From assembly GCF_000812965.1 (NCBI RefSeq), contig NZ_JSYN01000008.1, forward strand, positions 62,001 through 126,000: 64,000 bases of DNA, given 5' to 3'. Positions 9,800 to 17,402 of the stretch are shown piece after piece. A program made the translations under genes and the position numbers. Each line of letters begins with the position of its first letter. Position 1 is the stretch's first letter. This DNA comes from Pedobacter kyungheensis (GTDB lineage Bacteria; Bacteroidota; Bacteroidia; Sphingobacteriales; Sphingobacteriaceae). A model generated the notes under the pieces. It saw only the letters and a program-made list of their open reading frames with translations. It made no database searches and had not been told where the DNA came from.

Positions 9800-9907
9800 T
9801 TATCCTCCGGTTTTACCGCTCTTACCCATTTTTTTCTTTTTGCGTGGCAGGCGTTTTTGTACGGTTGCTGGTTTTTCCTGTTCGGTAGTTTCTGCTTTTT
9901 TAGTCAT
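9800..9907 (-). CDS. 35-residue lysine-rich peptide ending in Gly-Gly
   Basis: A short open frame from ATG 9907 to TAA 9800. The peptide begins MTKKAETTEQEKPATVQ, continues with a basic block (RLPRKKKKMGKSGK) and ends TGG. It ends 12 nt before the start of the papain-like gene and overlaps its GGAGG site, as expected of the first gene in an operon. The basic, disordered composition could be a DNA- or RNA-binding tail, a peptide substrate for the adjacent peptidase and methyltransferase, or a leader peptide. I recognise no family. The case for translation rests on position, frame and start, so it is moderate. Confidence 0.45.
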   Translation of the reverse strand: MTKKAETTEQEKPATVQKRLPRKKKKMGKSGKTGG

Positions 9908-10198
9908 GGTTGTTGTTATAATGGGTTAAGTATGGTTTAGTTGTTGAAGCTACTAAAATAACCAGCAACTTTCGCCAATTACAGCAAATTAGCCGAGCAA
10001 ATTTTTGAAAATTGTCTCGCAGTCAGAACCCGGAAGAAAAGCTATTAAAAGATCGTTTTTGATTAGACTACTTGTTTATTTTGCTTACTATTGGTAGGTT
10101 GCAAAAACAAAATCAAATTAAACGCTTCACAATGCTCACAATAAAAATCTTTTTGGTTCATCCGCTTTCATCAGATAATCAGTATTAAAAGCAATTAA

Positions 10199-10672
10199 AT
10201 GAATAAAAACTTATTTATCTTATTCGGGATCTTATTTTCGAACTTTTGTTTTGCACAAAATTTATTTAATACCGAAAAAAGTGACACTACCAATATTTAC
10301 AGAAATGCGTTAGCCATTTATTGTAATGCTATCCAAAAAAATAATGGAAACAATAAAGTTATTTACGTAGAACCTAATTATTTGCTAACAGACAGTTTAC
10401 CAAAACAAATAAATAACATTGAAATTCAATATCCCGACTATATCCAATTAAAAAAAATAATAAAAACTCATGGAGGGCATATTACACTGGTTCGTATAAT
10501 ACCCCTAAAAGTAAGCAATAATGACTTCTCTGTTAGTTTAATACCTTTTTATACAACGTATAAGCGAAAAAGATTTGATTTAAGAAATGGCGGAGGACTT
10601 ACCGTATTTTATAAATTTGATAGCGAACAGAATGGCCTTGTTTATGCAAAGCACAAATTTGGGGGGATATAA
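10199..10672 (+). CDS. Hypothetical exported protein
   Basis: A 157-residue protein I do not recognise. Residues 1-19 are a signal peptide cut after CFA. The mature part (LFNTEKSDTTNIYRNALAIY, GHITLVRIIPLKVSNNDFSV) resembles the predicted periplasmic proteins of 150-180 residues that are common in Flavobacteriia and Sphingobacteriia. Base composition is more AT-rich than the PUL genes nearby, as are its codons (AAT, AAA, TTA), hinting at a separate origin. It is followed after 31 nt by a cytoplasmic gene of different composition. Confidence 0.6.
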   Translation: MNKNLFILFGILFSNFCFAQNLFNTEKSDTTNIYRNALAIYCNAIQKNNGNNKVIYVEPNYLLTDSLPKQINNIEIQYPDYIQLKKIIKTHGGHITLVRIIPLKVSNNDFSVSLIPFYTTYKRKRFDLRNGGGLTVFYKFDSEQNGLVYAKHKFGGI

Positions 10673-10703
10673 ATATTGATGCTTATTCTAATTAACCTGA
10701 TAC

Positions 10704-11150
10704 ATGGAAAATAACTATATCTCAAGAGATGGCTCATTTAGTTTCGCACTAGCAGATGGATGGGCAGAATACGATGACGACGATGAGGCTACGCATGCAT
10801 TCTGGCATGCAACAGAATCGCCATGGACGGGGAATTTAAGAATTACTGCTTTCCAATGGCCTGATACTACAAACCCTGATGTAGATCGGGCAGCCGAATA
10901 CATTACCAGCGAGATAGAAGAAAACGAGGGGAGTCAAAGCATCAGATTAGGCAATTACAACTGCGCACATTACCAAAAAGAATCGGTGCAAGATGGCGAG
11001 GGACATATTACCTATTACTGGATAACGGGAAAGCATAACGATATTTTTATCTGCACCTTCACCATTGATAGCGCCCAGAAGTTTCTGCCTGTTCATGAGA
11101 CTGAACTTACTGCTGTCCAAAACATGATCGCCAGTATTCAAATAATTTAA
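10704..11150 (+). CDS. Hypothetical protein, possibly DUF3805-like
   Basis: A 148-residue soluble, acidic protein (YDDDDEATHAFWHA near residue 25). The order of a short N-terminal strand (ISRDGSFSFALADGWAEY), a central FQWPD and a C-terminal stretch containing HITYYWITGKHNDIFICTFTI fits small alpha/beta domains such as DUF3805, but I cannot be sure of the family. It follows the exported hypothetical gene by 31 nt and converges on the Crp-like gene that ends at 11183. Confidence 0.55.
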   Translation: MENNYISRDGSFSFALADGWAEYDDDDEATHAFWHATESPWTGNLRITAFQWPDTTNPDVDRAAEYITSEIEENEGSQSIRLGNYNCAHYQKESVQDGEGHITYYWITGKHNDIFICTFTIDSAQKFLPVHETELTAVQNMIASIQII

Positions 11151-11182
11151 AAGGTAACTCAGGAACCTTAACAGGTTAATAG

Positions 11183-11764
11183 CTACTTCTTTTTTAGTGT
11201 TTGGGTTCTGATCCGGCTTAAGGTTTCGGGTGTCATCCCCAAAAATGATGCGATCATGGACTGGGGAATCCGTGTAGCAAAACCCGGATATTTCTGAATA
11301 AAATTCAGGTATTTTTCTTCGGCTGTAAAACTCAGAGTGGCATTAATGCGGTTCTGGGAGGCGATAAAGCTACGCTGCAATATAGCATTTACCATTTCAT
11401 TAAATGCGGGAATTTCTGCCGTAAGCAAATCAAAGTTCGCTTTGGTAAACAACACCAGCTCACTATCTTCTATCGCATCGATATTGTAGCGGGATGGGGC
11501 ACCAGACAGCAAACTCTCGCGGTCGCCCATCCACCAGGATTCGGTTCCGAATCCAATTACATGCTCATTGCCCTTTTCATCAATAGAATAGGTACGGAGG
11601 CATCCTTTCGCAATAAAGGCATTGTATTTCCACACATCACCTTCCTGTAACAGATACTGCTTTTTCCGCAGCTTTTTAATTACGGCCACCGAACGGATGC
11701 GGTCTGATTCTGAAGGACTAAGTGTGGCTTGCTGCTCAATATAATGCTGAAAAACTTCGTACAT
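11183..11764 (-). CDS. Crp/Fnr-family transcriptional regulator
   Basis: A regulator with a cyclic-nucleotide-binding-like domain (residues about 20-130; KKLRKKQYLLQEGDVWKYNAFI, CLRTYSIDEKGNEHV) and a C-terminal winged helix (IPQSMIASFLGMTPETLSRIR). The residues that bind cAMP in Crp are not conserved, as is usual for this Bacteroidota subgroup. The frame runs open to 11884, but I choose ATG 11764 (193 residues): it gives the family's normal length, and the extra 40 residues are Cys-rich with no homology I can see. It is divergent from the SDR/VOC operon with 173 nt between, so those genes are its likely targets. Confidence 0.85.
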   Translation of the reverse strand: MYEVFQHYIEQQATLSPSESDRIRSVAVIKKLRKKQYLLQEGDVWKYNAFIAKGCLRTYSIDEKGNEHVIGFGTESWWMGDRESLLSGAPSRYNIDAIEDSELVLFTKANFDLLTAEIPAFNEMVNAILQRSFIASQNRINATLSFTAEEKYLNFIQKYPGFATRIPQSMIASFLGMTPETLSRIRTQTLKKK

Positions 11765-11937
11765 ACTGGCGTTAAAGTTAATACAAAATCCCTTTTTAAC
11801 ACTAAACAATTCGAATAAGCAGCCATCCGCTTGATCTACATCAATTTCTTTCTTATTACAAATCAATGTGCAGCTTTTCGCCATCGGCCATCTTTGTAGT
11901 GTTCAAAGCAATCAATCACAAATTAAAAAATAAGAAA

Positions 11938-12795
11938 ATGTCAAAAACAATTTTTATCACAGGAACAAGTACAGGATTCGGCAAACTTACTGCCATCACT
12001 TTAGCCAACGCAGGGCACTCAGTTATTGCCGGAATGCGTAATGTAACCGGTGCAAATGCAGCTGCGGCAGCAGCACTTTCGGCCATAGCCAATATAGAAA
12101 TAGTAGATATTGATATTACAAGCGACAACTCGGTAACGGCAGCCATTAATTATGTACTGAACAAGTACGGTAAAATTGATGTATTGGTCAATAATGCAGC
12201 CGTAAGCGGTTTCGGGTTACTGGAAGGTTATTCATTAGATCAAATCCGCAAAATGTTCGAAGTGAATGTTTACGGTGTATTGCGCACCTATCAGGCGGTA
12301 TTACCTGCCATGAGAAAAGAAAAGTCAGGGCTGATTATTAACATCACCACTGGCGCAAGCGGACACACCCTGCCTTTTATGATTCCGTATATCTCTTCAA
12401 AACTGGTGGTAGAGAGTATTACCGAAGGACTTCAGGATGAACTTGCAGCCTATAACATCGAAAATGTAAGCATACAACCGGGGGTGTACCCAACCGAGAT
12501 GAACAATGGCAGTAAAGCAGGTGTACATGCAGATAAGGCGAATGTTATTGCCGAATACGGCGAAGAAGCTACCGATAAGTTTAACGCCCTGGGCACAGCG
12601 CTGTTTGGCAAAATGCAACAATTCGATATGAATCCGCAAACTATTGCCGATGGTGTACTCGAGCTGGTTAACATGAAAAAAGGCGAACGTCCTTTGCGAT
12701 TCCCGCTCGATGCGATTGCACAGGGAACAGATCAGGAATTTATTGATGCCCGTGCTGCTATTAAAGCCAAATGGTTAGCCGCTTATACCAATTAA
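11938..12795 (+). CDS. Short-chain dehydrogenase/reductase
   Basis: A 285-residue NAD(P)-dependent oxidoreductase of the SDR family. The cofactor motif TGTSTGFG lies at residues 8-15, NNAA after strand 4 at about 84, and the catalytic Ser and YxxxK are in NITTGASGHTLPFMIPYISSK. The start ATG 11938 was chosen over the longer frame because the cofactor strand must begin within a few residues of the N-terminus. It is 24 nt upstream of the VOC-SnoaL fusion gene. Substrate is not evident. The divergent Crp-like regulator probably controls the pair. Confidence 0.88.
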   Translation: MSKTIFITGTSTGFGKLTAITLANAGHSVIAGMRNVTGANAAAAAALSAIANIEIVDIDITSDNSVTAAINYVLNKYGKIDVLVNNAAVSGFGLLEGYSLDQIRKMFEVNVYGVLRTYQAVLPAMRKEKSGLIINITTGASGHTLPFMIPYISSKLVVESITEGLQDELAAYNIENVSIQPGVYPTEMNNGSKAGVHADKANVIAEYGEEATDKFNALGTALFGKMQQFDMNPQTIADGVLELVNMKKGERPLRFPLDAIAQGTDQEFIDARAAIKAKWLAAYTN

Positions 12796-12819
12796 TACAC
12801 TTAATCTTTTTAATAGATC

Positions 12820-13821
12820 ATGAAACATTATAAAAAACTAGCTATTTCAACTGTACTTTCGGCTTCGATAGCTTTCTTCAATAGCTTACCTGCCGCAGCG
12901 CAAAGCCCTAAACTTTTGGGGATAGATCATATCGGTATCAATGTGCCGGATCTTGCGCAGGCACAACGGTTCTTTGCCGATGTACTGGGTTTTAAAACTG
13001 TTACCCAAATTGGCCCTATCGCCTTAGATGCGCAATGGAAAAAGGCAAACAACATTAACCCGGCAACCGGACCGGTAACGATAAAAATGGTTTCGGGTGA
13101 AAATGGTGCGAACATTGAGCTTTTTACCTACAGTCCGAATAAAGGCGACCTGCAACAGCCGGGTGGCGATGATGCCGGCGCTACGCACATTGCCTTTTAC
13201 ACACCTGATATCGGCCAATCTGTAGCTTATCTCAAAACCAGGGGCGTTCAGTTTTTAGGAGAAGTATTTACTACCCCTGCCGGAGATACCGCTGGTGAAA
13301 GCTGGATATACTTTCTTACGCCATGGCAATCTAAAATGGAGCTGGTATCTTATCCCAATGGAAAAGGATACGAAAAAAACAACCCTCAAACAAAGTTATG
13401 GTCGCCTAAAGATCAGCTTATCAATACTACTAAAACAAACCACAACATGGAAAATAACAGCATTTTATCGGTTATCGAAAAACACCTTCAAATCTGGAAC
13501 GAAAAAGATCTTAACACCAGAAACAAAATCATAACAGCGGCTTATGCCAGCAATATTGAAATGGTAGACAGGCATTTTATCGCCACCGGAGCAGCTGAGA
13601 TTAACAATTTCGTAAATGGTTTACAACAGAAAAACCCAAATGCCAGATTTACCAGTCGCAAGCCTGCAGATACACACCATGATGTTGCCCGTTTATTCTG
13701 GCAGTTTGGCGAAGCCGGAAAAGCACCTCTTACAACTGGTATGGATTTGTTTATAATTGAAAACGGCAAAGTGCAAAAGCTTTATGTGTTTGTAGATGAC
13801 CAGCCTGAGCTAAACCCATAA
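12820..13821 (+). CDS. Exported VOC-domain protein fused to a SnoaL/NTF2-like domain
   Basis: A 333-residue protein. Residues 1-28 are a signal peptide (PAAAQ). Residues about 33-180 are a glyoxalase/VOC domain (GIDHIGINVPDLAQAQRFFA, ATHIAFYTPDIGQSV, KMELVSYPNG). Residues 200-209 read LINTTKTNHN, then Met210 starts an NTF2/SnoaL-like domain (ILSVIEKHLQIWNEKD, IEMVDRHFIATGAAEIN, VFVDDQPELNP). SnoaL-like proteins are usually cytoplasmic, single-domain and about 120 residues long, and ATG 13447 has an AC-rich leader typical of Bacteroidota start sites. Two formerly separate genes were probably joined by loss of a stop codon, and internal initiation at 13447 remains possible. Confidence 0.8.
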   Translation: MKHYKKLAISTVLSASIAFFNSLPAAAQSPKLLGIDHIGINVPDLAQAQRFFADVLGFKTVTQIGPIALDAQWKKANNINPATGPVTIKMVSGENGANIELFTYSPNKGDLQQPGGDDAGATHIAFYTPDIGQSVAYLKTRGVQFLGEVFTTPAGDTAGESWIYFLTPWQSKMELVSYPNGKGYEKNNPQTKLWSPKDQLINTTKTNHNMENNSILSVIEKHLQIWNEKDLNTRNKIITAAYASNIEMVDRHFIATGAAEINNFVNGLQQKNPNARFTSRKPADTHHDVARLFWQFGEAGKAPLTTGMDLFIIENGKVQKLYVFVDDQPELNP

Positions 13822-13839
13822 AAGCAAAACCCATTGCAT

Positions 13840-13873
13840 AAAAAACATCCTATCTTGCGGTAGGGTGGTTTTT
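13840..13873. terminator. Bidirectional terminator between convergent genes
   Basis: An A-rich left arm with CATCCTATC and a right arm GGTAGGGTGG followed by a T run pair around the loop TTGC. The stem is about 14 bp with two G-T pairs and one mismatch. With A run before and T run after, it can stop transcription from both the VOC gene and the AraC gene. Confidence 0.75.
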
Positions 13874-13919
13874 ACGTTATAAAGCTTTTGCTTAAAAAGC
13901 ATTAGGCCTAACCTAAATC

Positions 13920-14768
13920 TTAGCCCACGCGAAACTCACCCGGCGTACACTGATACTTCTCCCGAAAGCTTTTGGTAAAATTAGCCAGATCGTTAAAACC
14001 GCAATTAAAGGCAATGTCTTTAATCCTTTCGGTTGAAATAACCAGCAGTTCGGCAGCTTTTTCGAGCCTTTTGGTTTTGATGTAATTGGCAGGCGTATCG
14101 TTATAATGCCGGGCAAACTCGCGTTTAAAAGAAGAAACACTCAAATTATTCAACCGGGCCAGGGCATCGATACTGAGTTGGGTAAACAGGTTAGCCTCTA
14201 TAATTTGTTTAAAGGTGTAAGTAGTGGGCGAAAAGAGCTGCGTAAATATGGTTTGTACGGCTCTGGCATTTGGGGTTTGGGCCAGGAGCAGGATAATTTC
14301 TTTGAGCTTTAAAACCAGTATATCATCGTTAACCAATGCCGGATGCTGAAAGTAAAACAACAGCCCCTCAATGTACTTTTCGATTAAGAAATTGTTGTTT
14401 AAAACCTCTACGCTCTTGTTGGAAACCATGCGTTCGGAAGCTTGTAAAATAAACGGCATCTCGCGATCGTAAACCCGCTTTAAAATATCGGGGTGAAAAT
14501 TAACGATCATTATTTCGTTAACACTACCGGCATTGAGGTTACTGATGGTTTTGCTGGCCTGGATACAATTTAAAAACAAAGCATGTTTATGCGGTATGTT
14601 TACGCGGGCTTCATCACGGTGGTACTGCATTTCGCCCTGTAACATGTACAAAAAGCAGGCGTTATCGGTAATGGGAAAATCGAAGGTAAAGGGTGCCTTA
14701 ATCCTGATGTTTTGCACCATGGATTTGCCAAACAGATCATATTTTTTATGGTCGATAATCATATTCAA
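13920..14768 (-). CDS. AraC-family transcriptional regulator
   Basis: A 282-residue regulator. An N-terminal cupin-like region fills about residues 15-150 (FPITDNACFLYMLQGEM). The C-terminal double helix-turn-helix of the AraC/XylS type lies at about 185-280 (LARLNNLSVSSFKREFARHYNDTPANYI, then IKDIAFNCGFNDLANFTKSFREKYQCTPGEFR). The ligand is unknown. It converges on the VOC gene and is 83 nt downstream of a membrane protein gene on the same strand, a possible co-transcribed partner. Confidence 0.9.
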   Translation of the reverse strand: MNMIIDHKKYDLFGKSMVQNIRIKAPFTFDFPITDNACFLYMLQGEMQYHRDEARVNIPHKHALFLNCIQASKTISNLNAGSVNEIMIVNFHPDILKRVYDREMPFILQASERMVSNKSVEVLNNNFLIEKYIEGLLFYFQHPALVNDDILVLKLKEIILLLAQTPNARAVQTIFTQLFSPTTYTFKQIIEANLFTQLSIDALARLNNLSVSSFKREFARHYNDTPANYIKTKRLEKAAELLVISTERIKDIAFNCGFNDLANFTKSFREKYQCTPGEFRVG

Positions 14769-14851
14769 AAACCTTCGGCTATAAAAATAGCAAAACTAAT
14801 GCAGGGTTTGGTTTTTTCAGCAACCATACATTAGCCTGTTAATTATTGTTC

Positions 14852-15340
14852 TTAATTCAATTTTGCCATCCTGCGCTGTTTAATATACTGGTAAACCGCA
14901 CCGGCAATAAATGCGATAAAAAGTACGAGCAATGTTTTGGCAATCAGCGGATCGGATGGGCCTTTGGCCAGCGGATGCCCAAGCGGTACGCGGGTAAAAG
15001 TTTCGTTTATGGTGGGCACGAGTGACAGAAAGAAGCTGAATGATAGTAAAAAATTCTCAACATAGCGGGCCTTTATGCTGGCACTGCGCTTTACCGAAAG
15101 CCAGAAAGCCACTACAACCAAAATAAAAATGAATACCGAAAAAACATGCCCGGCATTAAAGCCTCCGTGTTTGGATATACCCAGTGCAGTTAAAGCCGTA
15201 ACAGCAGTGGTATAAAAGTAAATTTTACCGCTGAGCTGCGTTAAATTAATCTTGCCAAAGCGTACAAACGAAACGATTGCCGCTACAATGGCAGCGATAC
15301 CAATAATGGTATGAAAAATTCCTAAACCTGTTAGTGCCAT
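14852..15340 (-). CDS. Small integral membrane protein
   Basis: A 162-residue protein with four predicted membrane helices (residues about 5-25, 44-62, 65-83 and 128-150), a pattern like DUF2306 proteins. A conserved-looking HTIIGIAAI at the first helix and GGFNAGHV at the second helix place His residues in the membrane, as in heme- or metal-handling proteins, but no cofactor can be assigned. It is followed by the AraC gene on the same strand. Confidence 0.65.
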   Translation of the reverse strand: MALTGLGIFHTIIGIAAIVAAIVSFVRFGKINLTQLSGKIYFYTTAVTALTALGISKHGGFNAGHVFSVFIFILVVVAFWLSVKRSASIKARYVENFLLSFSFFLSLVPTINETFTRVPLGHPLAKGPSDPLIAKTLLVLFIAFIAGAVYQYIKQRRMAKLN

Positions 15341-15466
15341 AGTCTTTTTTGTTAAGTGATTTGTTGCTTACAAAATTGGCTATCGTCAGGCAAAGGCACT
15401 TGGCTTATTCGTTCAATTGATTGGTAATCTGGTTCAAACAATTTGCGCAGTATGCTATAAATAAAA

Positions 15467-15500
15467 AATCGTGGCTCCCACCTTAACAGGAACCACGATT
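15467..15500 (-). terminator. Hairpin after the PUL 1 SusD gene
   Basis: AATCGTGGCTCC and GGAACCACGATT form a 12-bp stem with one imperfect pair around a 10-nt loop. It lies about 80 nt past the SusD stop in the direction of transcription, followed on that strand by a T run (complement of ATAAAAAA). It reads as a rho-independent terminator of the susCD transcript. Confidence 0.7.
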
Positions 15501-15526
15501 AATTGTATGTAATCTGATGCTTTCAG

Positions 15527-15546
15527 ATTCCCGCCTGCGCGGGAAT
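15527..15546. repeat. Short palindromic intergenic element
   Basis: ATTCCCGC, loop CTGC, GCGGGAAT: a perfect 8-bp stem, followed by GACG. This GC-rich palindrome of the form TCCCGCnnGCGCGGGA is found between genes in many bacterial genomes as a REP-like element. It sits between the SusD stop and the terminator hairpin, where such elements stabilise mRNA ends. Copy number in this genome cannot be seen from here. Confidence 0.55.
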
Positions 15547-15579
15547 GACGATCCGGTAAATATCAGTGCCGGTAAGCTT

Positions 15580-17370
15580 TTACCAGTTCGGGTTTTGCTT
15601 CAGATTTTTATTCAATAAAATATCTTCGTTTGGTATCGGGAACAGGTATGCTTTGCTTTCGTCGAATTTACGACCTGCCGGAATGGTTTTAAAGTATGGC
15701 AGAATATAACCTTCGGTACTTAAATATATATCCTTATTCACCACTACGGTTGGGAACTGCGATTGTACAAACTTAATTCCTTCTACAGGCACATCGATAA
15801 ACCTACCGGTTTTCCAGCGCATTAAATCATCCCAGCGAGTATTTTCGAAAGCCATTTCTACACGGCGCTCCCTTCTAATCTCGCGTAACAAAGGTGCGAT
15901 GGTTTTACCCGCATAAGTGAGGTAAATGGCATCCAGTCTTGGGTCGGCCGGCTCACTACCGATTGTTAAGCGTGGCATACCCACGCGGTCGCGCAATTTG
16001 TTGATGGTTTGATCAATTACCGCCTGTGTAGCCTCGCCCAGTTCGTATTTGGCTTCGGCGTAGTTAAGCAAAATTTCGGCATAACGGAATATAGGTGCAG
16101 CTTGTTGACCATTGGTTACACGATCCCAATCGGTTGGGCTGTTGTAAAACCATTTGCCCAGGCGGTAACCTGTAGGGCATTTGTTACCACTCAAACCTGG
16201 CAGGTTAGGCAAAGGTGCATTGTTAGCCCCTTGGATTGAAGTATTGGCTAAAGCATAGGTACCAAAATTACAGATGGTTTGGGTTAAACGCGGGTCGCGG
16301 TTTTGCAACTCAGCCTGAATAGAACCCTTACCCTGAAATACCGGACTGGTAGAAATGGTTTGCCCATCGCTACACAGATACTCATCAACCAAACTCCGTG
16401 TTGCACCAAACTGGTGCCTCAAATTCTGCGCAAAGTAACGACTAAAAGCGGCACCATAGGTTAAAGCTGCAGAATATTCGCGCCACATAATTACTTCGGT
16501 ATTGCCACGGTAACTTTCTGTAGCAAACAAGCTGTTGTAAACCGTGTTTTTATCGCCCTGCACTAATGCATATTTTGGCAATAAGGCTTCTGATGCATCA
16601 GTAGAATATTTTAAGAATTTAACCGGATCTAAACCCAGTTCAGTATGGTATTTACGGAAAGTACCTTCAAATAGACCAATTCTCGATTTAAGAAACTGCG
16701 CCATATCTTTATTGATGCGGTTAGTTTCTTCGCTTCCTTTTGCAGGCAGGTAAGCAATGGCTTTATCGAGGATGTTAATGATCGAATCCATTACCTGTGC
16801 TCTTGGCGTTCTTGGTGCGTAAAGCTCAGGAGAGTTTATGTTCAATGCGTGGCTTAACCAGGGCACATCGCCAAAAAGTTTAACCTTGGTGAAATAATCC
16901 ATGGCTTTGAAAAAATAAACTTCGCCCAGGTATTTATTGGCTACATCAGCTGATAGCTCTGCCCTTTTATAATTATCCAGAAAAAAGTTGAGCTGTTTAA
17001 TGCCTGTAAAATCCCATCCGTTTGATCCAGCCTGAGCAGACAGATAAGCATTGTACTCGTTGGTACCTACTTTCGAATAGGTTAAAGGTGCAGCATTATC
17101 AGTAATTACATCACCATACACCAGGGTATTCACATTTACGCCCCATGGCTGCACGGTACCATCGGCAAAGTCGGTACCAAAACCTACTATATAGCGCGGA
17201 TACATACTGTTGGCAAACAACTTCAGGTCGTTCTCGTTTTTCCAGTAATTCTGGTCAACAATATTATCGAGTGGGTACCTGTCTAAAAAATCTTTCTTAC
17301 AGGCAAATAAGCTTGCTGCGCATAAAAGGCCTGCCAGGTATATTTTTATTGTATTTTTCATTTCCTTCAA
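15580..17370 (-). CDS. SusD/RagB-family outer-membrane lipoprotein (PUL 1)
   Basis: A 596-residue glycan-binding lipoprotein that should cap the SusC partner encoded just upstream. The lipobox ends at Cys24 (SLFACKKDFLDR), followed by the usual aspartate-rich start and the tetratricopeptide-type helices (YLGEVYFFKAMDYFTKVKLFGDVPW). The C-terminal part carries the SusD hallmark RYAEILLNYAEAKYELGEA and the RRERRVEMAFENTRWDDLMRW motif. The substrate cannot be deduced from SusD alone. Spacing from SusC is 32 nt. A terminator-like hairpin follows at 15467. Confidence 0.93.
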   Translation of the reverse strand: MKEMKNTIKIYLAGLLCAASLFACKKDFLDRYPLDNIVDQNYWKNENDLKLFANSMYPRYIVGFGTDFADGTVQPWGVNVNTLVYGDVITDNAAPLTYSKVGTNEYNAYLSAQAGSNGWDFTGIKQLNFFLDNYKRAELSADVANKYLGEVYFFKAMDYFTKVKLFGDVPWLSHALNINSPELYAPRTPRAQVMDSIINILDKAIAYLPAKGSEETNRINKDMAQFLKSRIGLFEGTFRKYHTELGLDPVKFLKYSTDASEALLPKYALVQGDKNTVYNSLFATESYRGNTEVIMWREYSAALTYGAAFSRYFAQNLRHQFGATRSLVDEYLCSDGQTISTSPVFQGKGSIQAELQNRDPRLTQTICNFGTYALANTSIQGANNAPLPNLPGLSGNKCPTGYRLGKWFYNSPTDWDRVTNGQQAAPIFRYAEILLNYAEAKYELGEATQAVIDQTINKLRDRVGMPRLTIGSEPADPRLDAIYLTYAGKTIAPLLREIRRERRVEMAFENTRWDDLMRWKTGRFIDVPVEGIKFVQSQFPTVVVNKDIYLSTEGYILPYFKTIPAGRKFDESKAYLFPIPNEDILLNKNLKQNPNW

Positions 17371-17402
17371 TTTTAAAAATTAATCTTTTTCACATTTGGC
17401 AA

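Noticed and set aside
11765..11884. N-terminal extension of the first Crp-like regulator
   Set aside because: Forty extra residues are Cys-rich without homology. ATG 11764 gives the family length and leaves a divergent promoter.
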